NCBI GenBank assembly: GCA_029932755.1
Contig: JAOZPK010000086.1
Coordinates: forward strand, 1-9,982
Origin: Candidatus Cloacimonadota bacterium
GTDB lineage: Bacteria; Cloacimonadota; Cloacimonadia; Cloacimonadales; TCS61
Reading direction: 5' to 3'
Length of the DNA: 9,982 nucleotides
Below the pieces are notes generated by a model. That model did not search any database. It was given only the letters and a program-made list of their open reading frames with translations, and was not told the DNA's origin. Position numbers and translations under genes: made by a program. Positions 1 through 6,776 of this stretch are shown one piece after another (positions within the stretch are counted from its first letter, which is position 1; every line of letters starts with the position of its first letter).

Positions 1-62
1 ATCTTTATAGATTCAAGACTACTAACATAAGCCAAGTTAAAAAAATGATGTTAATTAAATAA
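1..62 (+). CDS. C-terminal tail of a T9SS-secreted protein (partial, cut by window edge)
   Basis: Reading from base 3, an open frame runs to a TAA at 60-62 and encodes 19 residues ending in SQVKKMMLIK. This matches the last residues of the neighbouring C25 protein (DTKKMMLLK) and the usual end of type A T9SS sorting domains, where a final Tyr/Phe-rich beta strand is followed by a Lys-Lys-Met-hydrophobic-Lys end. The codons for KKMML are identical over 15 bases (39-53 versus 4178-4192). The stop lies only 11 bases before the next start, so the two genes are probably co-transcribed. The seen part says nothing about the protein's function. What is inferred is that it is a secreted or surface protein using the same export route. 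The call rests on a short stretch, but the resemblance is specific and the spacing to the next gene is natural. Confidence 0.7.
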   Translation, partial: LYRFKTTNISQVKKMMLIK

Positions 63-64
63 TT

Positions 65-70
65 GGAGGA
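65..70 (+). promoter_or_regulatory. Ribosome binding site deciding a GTG start
   Basis: GGAGGA sits 3 bases before the GTG at 74, close but usable. An ATG at 72-74 overlaps that GTG but is followed at once by TGA (75-77), so it cannot start the protein. The GTG gives a normal lipophilic signal peptide beginning MKKF. The next in-frame ATG (95) would remove the two lysines of the signal peptide. Confidence 0.7.
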
Positions 71-73
71 AAT

Positions 74-3000
74 GTGAAGAAGTTTCTTTTACTAATGTTG
101 CTGTTATTTACAGTACATTCACTTTTTGGGATATTAAATTATCAAAGATCTGGGGATGGATTGAGGATTACTTTTGTGAATGATGAAGACACATTAGAGC
201 AAAATGATCTGGAGAAAATAATTGCTTTACCATCAAGAAGTGTTGAGGTCTTTATTAATGAATGTGAAATAGCGGAGTATTCTGAAGATGGAAAACTGCT
301 AAGAACACATTCTGCAAACGGAGATGATTATATTGAGCTGCAACAGAATTTTGTTATGCGAGATCTGTATGCTCACCAGATTAAAATATCTAAAACTAAA
401 GAAACAAATGGTGTATCAACTGTTCTGAAGAGTTTGGATATCGAACTAAAAATGACAGATCCGATTCAAATTCCCCAAAAGATTTCTGCCGCATTTCTGC
501 CGCTTTATCGTTCCATGGTAGATAACTTCGAGAGGTCATACTTGCGGGATGCTACGGTATCACCATCTAAAATGCTCATTATAACTCATGAAAATGAAAG
601 TATATTAAGTCATGTGCAGATTTTCACTGATTGGAAAAATCAGAAGGGAATAAAAACTGAAGTTGTAACAATAGAAGATATTGGTAGTACAAGTGCTTCT
701 ATAAAAGCATATATACAGAATATTTATGATACATCAGAAGAGCCACCCGATTATATTCTTCTTACCGGTGATATGGACAATCTTTTTGAAATTCCTTCTT
801 TCTATATAGTTAGTAGTGGAGGAGATAGTAATGTTACTGATCATCCATACACACTTTTAGAAGGTGAAGACTATTTCCCAGAAATGATCATAGGCAGGAT
901 GTCATTTGATTCTATAGCAGAATTACAGACAATGATAGCCAAAACTCTATACTATGAAAAGACACCTTATATGGATAGTACTCATTGGTTTGAGAATGCT
1001 ACTCTTGTAGCTGGAAATTACAGCTCTTCACCACCCTGGCCAACAACCCCCGTAAAAGTTACAAAATGGCTTCACGATAAAATGGTTGATTACGGTTATC
1101 AGGATATAGATGAATTCTATTATTGGCCTCCCTATTATAATGTTTATCCGGGAACAACTCAGATAACTGCTTCTATAAATGCTGGTGTTGGAATTGTAAG
1201 CTATCGAGGTTGGGGAGATGCCAATGGTTGGCATTATCCACGTTATCACGTAGAAGATCTGGATGGTTTAAGTAATGGTCATATGTTACCCATTATGACC
1301 TCAATAGTATGTAATACTGGAGATTTTGCAAACAGTAGTGTTGATCCATGCTTTGGTGAAGCATGGTTAAGATTAGGTGATCAGGGAAATCCAAAAGGCG
1401 GTGTAGTTTTTGTGGGTCCATCTGATCTGCATACACGTACAAAATTAAATAATTCAATATTTTCTGGACTTTGGTATGGAGTGTTGGATGAAGATAATCT
1501 TGTTTTTGGAAGTGCCGTATTACGCGGGAAATATGAACTTTACGATAATTTCCCATTAAACAGAGAACCAGGCGATTATGTAGAGTTTTATTTTAATGTT
1601 TATAATATTCTTGGCGACCCTTCATTATCAATCTGGACTACAGTCCCACAAGATATTTCTTGTACTTTACCTGCAGAAGTTAATGTAGGAACTAATTTCA
1701 TCGAGTTAGATCTAACCGATTTGGACGGTGCAATAATAACTGCAATTAAAGATGACGAATTTTATACTACCGCTGTTGTAGAAGACGGCTCTGCTATTAT
1801 CTATCTTGAATCATTAACAGCAGGTGAAATCTTACTAACTATTACAAAACCAAATTATCATCCATTACAGGATACAATCGATGTTATTCAAACTAATATT
1901 GATCTTGGTCTTGAAAACGTTTCCCCTGCAAGTGCAATAGTTGCAGGAGCAACTGTGCAGCTTGATCTCACTATAAAGAACTTTGGTACTCAAAATGCAA
2001 GCTCTGTTTCTGCAGACCTTACTTCCGGCAATAGTAATGTGAATATAATTACAGCTTCCGCTGATTTTGGAGATATAAATGCCGGTTCTACAGTAACCGA
2101 GGGATACGACATTGAAATAAATTCTAACTGTCCGAATAATGAGATAATCGAATTTGATCTTGCAATTTCTGATGGCAGCACTGCAAAATTCCAAGTTATT
2201 GTCAGCAGTTTAATATTTGAATTTGAGGATGTTGTTGTAAATGATGAAAATGGAATTCTGGAACCGAATGAACAAAGTGATATTTCAGTTTCATTTAAGA
2301 ATATCGGCTCATTTGGTGCAACCTCTCTTAATGCTGAACTGATAGCATTAACAGATGATGTAAATGTAATAACTTCCGGTTTTAATATTGGTAATGTAAG
2401 TATTGATGAAACAGCAATAGCAGAATTTACTGTTCAAGCCATAGAAGAATGTTTTGTTGGGATAAGCGTTCCATTCCAAATAGATATTTCCGATGCTGAC
2501 GGATTAACAACAACTATTTATTTTAGTTTGGAAATCGGAGATGTTAGCCCAGATGCACCGACAGGACCTGATACTTTTGGTTATTATGCTTATGATAGTA
2601 ATGACCTATTTTATGAGAATTGTCCTGATTATGAATGGATCGAGATCGATCCTCAAGATGGTGGCAATGGACAGGTATTTGAGTTGGGTGATGACAGATC
2701 AGTAACAATATCAATGCCGTTTGACTTCCCATTTTATGGTGAAATTAGCGATAGTTTAACAATCTGTACAAATGGCTGGATTGCAATGCAACCGACATGG
2801 GAAACCTATTTTAGAAATTGGAATATTCCTTCTGCGCTGGGTCCTTATGGAATGATCGCTCCCTATTGGGATGACCTTATTGGAGAGGATATCGGTGATG
2901 AATACGCTGATATGAGGATCTGTTATTATTATGATGAAACAGAGAATATCTTTATTGTAGAATGGAATGAATGTGTTAACAGATATGACCTGACATCTAT

Positions 3001-4201
3001 TGAAAAATTTGAACTGGTTCTCTATGATCCCGCTTCATATCCAACTGCAAGTGGTAACGGTGAGATTCAATTTAACTATAAATTAGCCAATAATCCTGAT
3101 GTAGATAGTAATTATGCAACAATAGGTATTGAAAATCATGATCAGTCTGCAGGATTACTCTATACTTATGCTGATATCTATCCTCAAAGTGCTTTACCTA
3201 TTCAGAACGAATTTTCAATAAAATTTACAACTGAAGAACCTGAATTTGTTGCTCCTGTAATTCCAGTAGCAGATTTTACAGTTGAGAGAACTTACGGTCT
3301 TGTTCCTTATGAAGTGAACTTTGTTAATCTCACTTCTCCACCTTATTTCTACAATGAATTCCTATGGGAGTTTGGTGATGGTGCCACTTCAGAAGAACGA
3401 CACCCAATTTATACTTTCTCCGATCCCGGCAGTTATGATATAACTCTTACGGTTGAGAATGTTGAAGGAGTAGATGAGATTACAAAAAACGGTTTTATTA
3501 ATGTTTTTTCAACTGATGGTCTTATTTGGCCCGGAGATACAAATCTTGATGGTGTTGTTAGCGTAGAAGATATTCTGCCGATAGGTGTTTACTGGCGTCA
3601 GATTGGTAATGCCCGGGCTACTACATCTCTTGTCTGGGAAGCTAATGATTATCCCGGTGGTTGGAATATTGATGTAGCGTCACTGGCAGATTGTGATGGT
3701 AATGGTGAAGTTAATATTGCCGATGTTCTTGCTATCGGATTAAACTGGGGATCTATTCATAGTTCAGTTATGAGTTTACCTCCATTCAGTCCTGAAGAAC
3801 TAGAAGCATGCCGTTCCAATTTTGAAGATATTTACTATTCTTTGGGAAATACAGGAAATGAACTGCTGATAAAAAATTACATTGCTCGTGAATTTGATCT
3901 GCCAATAGTTCAACCAATCGAGATAAATAATCTAAAGCAGAACTATCCCAATCCTTTTAATCCTGAAACTAATATTTCCTATTCTATTATAAGTAATGGC
4001 TCTGTAGAATTATCAATTTATAATATTAAAGGTCAGCTTGTAAAAGAACTTGTAAAATCTTCTATGAATGCAGGCGATCATAATGTTATTTGGAATGGAA
4101 AAGATTCAGCCGATAGAAAAGTAAGTAGTGGATTGTATTTCTATAAGCTGAAATTAAATGGAAAAACAATTGATACAAAAAAAATGATGTTATTGAAATA
4201 G
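74..4201 (+). CDS. Secreted gingipain-like (peptidase C25) multidomain protein with PKD, dockerin and T9SS sorting domains
   Basis: The protein has 1375 residues and starts with a signal peptide (about 1-19). Residues 20-150 look like a C25 propeptide. The caspase-like C25 domain spans about 165-520, from MLIITHE (167-173) to ILGDPSLSIW (512-521), with the nucleophile-type motif SIVCNTGDF (Cys413). The usual GHG catalytic histidine is Trp380 (RGWG). The spacing 380-413 is 33 residues, as between His211 and Cys244 of gingipain RgpB. His387, His392 and His403 are nearby alternatives, so activity is uncertain. Then follow an Ig-like C25 C-terminal domain (about 525-608), two CARDB/NEW3-like beta domains (610-712, 713-822), a nidogen-like all-beta module (about 823-1055), a PKD domain (1065-1148, WEFGDG at 1098-1103), a two-loop dockerin (1152-1225) and a T9SS type A sorting domain (about 1287-1375, NYPNPFNP at 1290-1297). 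It is probably exported by Sec, then by T9SS to the cell surface. The next gene encodes a cohesin, the natural partner of a dockerin. The domain calls are firm for C25, PKD, dockerin and the sorting domain, and softer for the middle modules. Confidence 0.9.
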   Translation: MKKFLLLMLLLFTVHSLFGILNYQRSGDGLRITFVNDEDTLEQNDLEKIIALPSRSVEVFINECEIAEYSEDGKLLRTHSANGDDYIELQQNFVMRDLYAHQIKISKTKETNGVSTVLKSLDIELKMTDPIQIPQKISAAFLPLYRSMVDNFERSYLRDATVSPSKMLIITHENESILSHVQIFTDWKNQKGIKTEVVTIEDIGSTSASIKAYIQNIYDTSEEPPDYILLTGDMDNLFEIPSFYIVSSGGDSNVTDHPYTLLEGEDYFPEMIIGRMSFDSIAELQTMIAKTLYYEKTPYMDSTHWFENATLVAGNYSSSPPWPTTPVKVTKWLHDKMVDYGYQDIDEFYYWPPYYNVYPGTTQITASINAGVGIVSYRGWGDANGWHYPRYHVEDLDGLSNGHMLPIMTSIVCNTGDFANSSVDPCFGEAWLRLGDQGNPKGGVVFVGPSDLHTRTKLNNSIFSGLWYGVLDEDNLVFGSAVLRGKYELYDNFPLNREPGDYVEFYFNVYNILGDPSLSIWTTVPQDISCTLPAEVNVGTNFIELDLTDLDGAIITAIKDDEFYTTAVVEDGSAIIYLESLTAGEILLTITKPNYHPLQDTIDVIQTNIDLGLENVSPASAIVAGATVQLDLTIKNFGTQNASSVSADLTSGNSNVNIITASADFGDINAGSTVTEGYDIEINSNCPNNEIIEFDLAISDGSTAKFQVIVSSLIFEFEDVVVNDENGILEPNEQSDISVSFKNIGSFGATSLNAELIALTDDVNVITSGFNIGNVSIDETAIAEFTVQAIEECFVGISVPFQIDISDADGLTTTIYFSLEIGDVSPDAPTGPDTFGYYAYDSNDLFYENCPDYEWIEIDPQDGGNGQVFELGDDRSVTISMPFDFPFYGEISDSLTICTNGWIAMQPTWETYFRNWNIPSALGPYGMIAPYWDDLIGEDIGDEYADMRICYYYDETENIFIVEWNECVNRYDLTSIEKFELVLYDPASYPTASGNGEIQFNYKLANNPDVDSNYATIGIENHDQSAGLLYTYADIYPQSALPIQNEFSIKFTTEEPEFVAPVIPVADFTVERTYGLVPYEVNFVNLTSPPYFYNEFLWEFGDGATSEERHPIYTFSDPGSYDITLTVENVEGVDEITKNGFINVFSTDGLIWPGDTNLDGVVSVEDILPIGVYWRQIGNARATTSLVWEANDYPGGWNIDVASLADCDGNGEVNIADVLAIGLNWGSIHSSVMSLPPFSPEELEACRSNFEDIYYSLGNTGNELLIKNYIAREFDLPIVQPIEINNLKQNYPNPFNPETNISYSIISNGSVELSIYNIKGQLVKELVKSSMNAGDHNVIWNGKDSADRKVSSGLYFYKLKLNGKTIDTKKMMLLK

Positions 4202-4207
4202 AAAAAT

Positions 4208-4211
4208 GGAG
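4208..4211 (+). promoter_or_regulatory. Ribosome binding site deciding the cohesin gene start
   Basis: GGAG lies 6 bases before the ATG at 4218. It overlaps the codons that would follow the upstream in-frame ATG at 4206, which itself has no Shine-Dalgarno sequence. This favours 4218 as the start. Confidence 0.6.
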
Positions 4212-4217
4212 AATAAA

Positions 4218-4760
4218 ATGTTAAGAACTGTATTTAATTCCGAATTATCCGGGAAAAGAATGCTCTTTCTGATAATAATTGCAGTGATGATATTTTCGAT
4301 ATCCTGCTCGAGTGATTCAACAGAACCAGTAGTTGAAAATTTTAAATTGATTTTCAGCCCGGCAGAACAAACTGTACCGGTTTATACTGAAACCGATTAT
4401 ATTATTAAAGTAGAAGATGCTGAGAACTTATTCGGTTTCTCTGCTGAGATCGTTTTCGATAATTCAGTTGCGGAGTTAGTTCCGAATACTGTAGTAGTGG
4501 GAGGATTCTGGAATACTGATCTGATAGAAATGAGCATTGTTGAAGATGACAGATTAAGTATAACAATCAGTTTGCAGCAAACTTCTAATGAAGATGGTAT
4601 TGATGGAGATGGAGAACTTTTTACTTTTACTATAAAGGGCATTGCAATTGGTGAAAGTACTCTAACTTTAGAAAATTTGCAAATGATCGATGAAAATGGT
4701 AATGAGGTTTCAAATTATGATGAACTCGAGATCACAAACGGGAAATTAATAGTAGAATAA
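4218..4760 (+). CDS. Outer-membrane lipoprotein with a single cohesin domain
   Basis: From the ATG at 4218 the protein has 180 residues; an ATG at 4206 would add four. A basic, fairly long N-terminus precedes a hydrophobic run and a lipobox-like SIS-Cys (Cys30) followed by SSDSTEP. No Asp follows the Cys, which by the usual rule favours the outer membrane. Residues 41-180 resemble one cohesin domain. They contain a 'V-x-D-A-E-N-L-F-G-F' strand with a following 'FDNSVAELVP', a Gly-rich turn after it, then 'GIDGDGELFTFTIKG' and a closing 'NGNEVSNYDELEITNG'. Cohesins bind the calcium-loaded dockerin domains of partner proteins. The gene begins 16 bases after the dockerin-bearing C25 gene and ends one base before pgsB, so all three are probably translated from one message. 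The inferred job is to hold dockerin-bearing secreted proteins on the cell surface. The cohesin call comes from reading the pattern; binding to the neighbour's dockerin is not shown. Confidence 0.8.
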   Translation: MLRTVFNSELSGKRMLFLIIIAVMIFSISCSSDSTEPVVENFKLIFSPAEQTVPVYTETDYIIKVEDAENLFGFSAEIVFDNSVAELVPNTVVVGGFWNTDLIEMSIVEDDRLSITISLQQTSNEDGIDGDGELFTFTIKGIAIGESTLTLENLQMIDENGNEVSNYDELEITNGKLIVE

Positions 4761-4761
4761 T

Positions 4762-6231
4762 ATGTTTGGTTTGATAATTGGTTTATTGCTACTACTCATT
4801 TTTGGGATCTATGAATTTCAGAAGTGCAAGATCAGCAGGAAGAAGGTTCCCATGATCATTCATATAAATGGAACCAGAGGTAAATCTAGTGTTACCCGTC
4901 TTATCGCTGCCGGACTTCGAGCTGGTGGTAAGAAGACGATAGCTAAAACAACCGGTTCTGCTCCAGCACTTATTTACGAGGATGGAAGTGAAACACCCAT
5001 TATTAGACATCATGGTGCAAATATTAAAGAGCAGATAAAAATTATCAAATTTGCTGCAAAGAAACAAATTGATATTCTTGTTCTTGAGTGCATGGCAGTT
5101 ACACCTGAATATCAGTGGGTTACAGAGCATGAGATCGTTCGATCTAATATTGGAATTATTACAAATTCCAGAATGGATCATCTTGATGTTATGGGACCCG
5201 GACTTAAGAATGTAACACGCTCTCTTTGCAATACGATTCCCAAACACGGCGTTCTATTTACTGCTGAGAAGAAAGTTTTTCCAATTATCCAAAAAGAAGC
5301 AAAAAAAGTTCATTGTGAGATCATTCAATCTGAGGACTCAGGAATTTCCAACGAAGATATGAAGGGATTTTCCTATATTGAACATAAAGAAAACGTTGCT
5401 CTGTCATTAAAGGTTTGTGAGCATTTTGGGATCGATAAAAAAACAGCATTGGAAGGCATGTATACTGCACAATTGGATATTGGTGCGATGGAGATCTATC
5501 TGAATAAGAGTAAAGATACAGAGTTGCATTTTGTTCATGCTTTTGCTGCTAACGATCCGGAATCTACAGAATTTGTTATCAACTCAGTAAAAGAACTTTA
5601 TCCTCATACTCATGCCGTTGCCATCGTATTAAGTACAAGAGCAGATAGAATATTCCGTTCCAAACAGCTTATTCGTATGCTTAAAGAAGTAGATTACGAT
5701 CACCTATATTTGATCGGTGAGCAAACGAATACAATATATTCTTATGCATTAAGTAACAAGTTGGATAAAAATAAAATTACTAATTGCGGTTGGATAACAG
5801 GACTTAAGTTGACAAATTGTGTGGTAAAATTACCAGCGAAAGAGATACTTATGCTGGGTATTGGTAATATCGGTGGAAACGGTGGAGCGATTGTAAATTA
5901 TTATTCTGAAGAGATGATAATGAAAATTTTCGTTGGTAATTTGCCAAAAGATGTTGAAAAAAAATCTTTGAAAGCTTTATTGTCGGATTATGGAAATGTA
6001 AAAGCTGTCAACATCCTCACCTATAAGATTAATGGTGAATCAAGAGCATATGCATTTGTTGATATGCCGAAAAAGGAAGCCTGGAAAGCTATTACTGCGC
6101 TTGATAATAAAGAATATTTTGGCAATGTTTTAAGTGTACATCAAGCACGTTTTAGAAATCATGACAGGAGAGGACCAGATAGACATGGAGGAAGACGCAA
6201 AACAGATCTTCCTGAAATTAAATCTAATTGA
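4762..6231 (+). CDS. pgsB: Poly-gamma-glutamate synthase PgsB fused to a C-terminal RRM RNA-binding domain
   Basis: Residues 1-386 match PgsB/CapB, the Mur-ligase-like ATP-dependent enzyme that joins glutamates through gamma-carboxyl amide bonds. An N-terminal membrane segment (2-17) is followed by the P-loop NGTRGKSS (36-43), ECMAV (109-113), MDHLDVMGPG (138-147), FAAND (261-265), TRADR (292-296) and GIGNIGGNGG (366-375). All have counterparts in the 393-residue Bacillus PgsB as I remember it, so the enzyme part is full length. Residues 387-489 form an RRM. RNP2 is IFVGNL (389-394), RNP1 is RAYAFVDM (428-435), and a basic Arg/Gly tail follows (from about 462). The RRM begins with MKIFVGNLP, which looks like the normal start of a free bacterial RRM protein. 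The frame is open across the joint, but TGA TAA TGA lie in the +1 frame at 5915-5923. The fusion may be real, or an old overlapping gene pair joined by an indel or assembly error. The gene starts one base after the cohesin stop without a clear Shine-Dalgarno, suggesting translational coupling. Confidence 0.92.
   Translation: MFGLIIGLLLLLIFGIYEFQKCKISRKKVPMIIHINGTRGKSSVTRLIAAGLRAGGKKTIAKTTGSAPALIYEDGSETPIIRHHGANIKEQIKIIKFAAKKQIDILVLECMAVTPEYQWVTEHEIVRSNIGIITNSRMDHLDVMGPGLKNVTRSLCNTIPKHGVLFTAEKKVFPIIQKEAKKVHCEIIQSEDSGISNEDMKGFSYIEHKENVALSLKVCEHFGIDKKTALEGMYTAQLDIGAMEIYLNKSKDTELHFVHAFAANDPESTEFVINSVKELYPHTHAVAIVLSTRADRIFRSKQLIRMLKEVDYDHLYLIGEQTNTIYSYALSNKLDKNKITNCGWITGLKLTNCVVKLPAKEILMLGIGNIGGNGGAIVNYYSEEMIMKIFVGNLPKDVEKKSLKALLSDYGNVKAVNILTYKINGESRAYAFVDMPKKEAWKAITALDNKEYFGNVLSVHQARFRNHDRRGPDRHGGRRKTDLPEIKSN
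5920..6231 (+). other. RRM module, possibly also made as a separate 103-residue protein
   Basis: ATG at 5920 (Met387 of the fusion) opens an RRM of typical free-standing length, with RNP2 and RNP1 motifs and a basic tail. A weak purine-rich GAAGAG (5908-5913) lies 6 bases upstream. Internal initiation could make the RRM alone. This is inferred from layout, not shown. RRM proteins of this small bacterial type bind single-stranded RNA; the target here is unknown. Confidence 0.4.
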
Positions 6232-6254
6232 TTATTTATTAAAAAGAGGGAAAA

Positions 6255-6326
6255 ATGCAGGTCTTTATTAGAAATATTTATAATAAAATAAATCAAGTTA
6301 ATAAAAAAAGGAATAAAAATGTTTGA
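6255..6326 (+). CDS. Possible short leader peptide before pgsC
   Basis: A 23-codon frame begins with ATG 6255, four bases after GAGGG (6246-6250), one of the better Shine-Dalgarno-like sites in the window. It encodes a basic Asn/Lys-rich peptide (MQVFIRNIYNKINQ at its start). Its TGA at 6324-6326 overlaps the pgsC start in another frame, so it could couple pgsC translation to ribosomes arriving here. It lies in the only sizeable gap of the operon. The composition is also what AT-rich noncoding DNA would give by chance, so this is a candidate, not a firm gene. Confidence 0.25.
   Translation: MQVFIRNIYNKINQVNKKRNKNV
6308..6312 (+). promoter_or_regulatory. Ribosome binding site of pgsC
   Basis: AAGGA followed by a 6-base A/T spacer before the ATG at 6319. 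Confidence 0.65.
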
Positions 6327-6768
6327 TGTAGCAATTGGTTTAGGAGTATTGATTAGTTTGTTCTTTTTAGAGACTTTTGGAGCAGCTGCCGGTGGAATTG
6401 TGGTTGCTGGTTATGTTGCTATGTATTTACATCAGCCCATCACTATTTTAGCAACGTTATCAATTAGCCTTATTGTGTTTATAATTGTTAAATTTCTTGG
6501 AAAGTTCATGTTTATTTACGGCAGAAGACGAATGGTAATAACTGTACTTCTTGGATTTATCATTGGTTGGATGGCTAGGCATTATGGCATTTTTGCTAAT
6601 CTGTCATCAGATTATTCTGTTAATGTAATTGGATTTATTATCCCGGGTCTTATTGCTAATGCGATGGAAAAACAAGGGATTGTGAAAACACTTTCTATCA
6701 TGGTTGTAGCAGCTGTGATAGTACGCTTTCTACTGATATTGATATTCGGTGGAGAAATCATAGGATAA
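6319..6768 (+). CDS. pgsC: Poly-gamma-glutamate biosynthesis membrane protein PgsC
   Basis: At 149 residues it has the same length as Bacillus PgsC (CapC). It is almost entirely hydrophobic, with about five or six membrane segments (roughly 4-20, 23-37, 40-60, 72-86, 101-115, 121-145). Conserved family features are visible: FMFIYGRRR (63-71) at the end of the third segment, IIPGLIAN (107-114) and EKQGI (117-121). PgsC forms the membrane complex with PgsB that makes and probably translocates polyglutamate. It follows pgsB after 87 bases and ends so that its stop overlaps the Shine-Dalgarno sequence of the next gene. The family call is secure; the segment borders are approximate. Confidence 0.95.
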   Translation: MFDVAIGLGVLISLFFLETFGAAAGGIVVAGYVAMYLHQPITILATLSISLIVFIIVKFLGKFMFIYGRRRMVITVLLGFIIGWMARHYGIFANLSSDYSVNVIGFIIPGLIANAMEKQGIVKTLSIMVVAAVIVRFLLILIFGGEIIG

Positions 6769-6772
6769 GGAG
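6767..6772 (+). promoter_or_regulatory. Ribosome binding site of pgsW, overlapping the pgsC stop
   Basis: AAGGAG overlaps the TAA of pgsC (6766-6768) and lies 4 bases before the ATG at 6777, so ribosomes ending pgsC can start the next gene. Confidence 0.75.
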
Positions 6773-6776
6773 AATC

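Noticed and set aside
72..77. ATG TGA as a start for the C25 gene
   Set aside because: It is a start codon followed directly by a stop in another frame. The overlapping GTG at 74 opens the long frame.
1028..2732. Several minus-strand frames of 62-109 codons inside the C25 gene
   Set aside because: All oppose conserved protein domains on the + strand and resemble no known protein.
4792..5247. Minus-strand frame of 151 codons inside pgsB
   Set aside because: It lies wholly opposite a strongly supported gene, has no Shine-Dalgarno sequence, and its protein is Cys/Asn/Ser-rich with no family pattern. It is a shadow of the pgsB codons.
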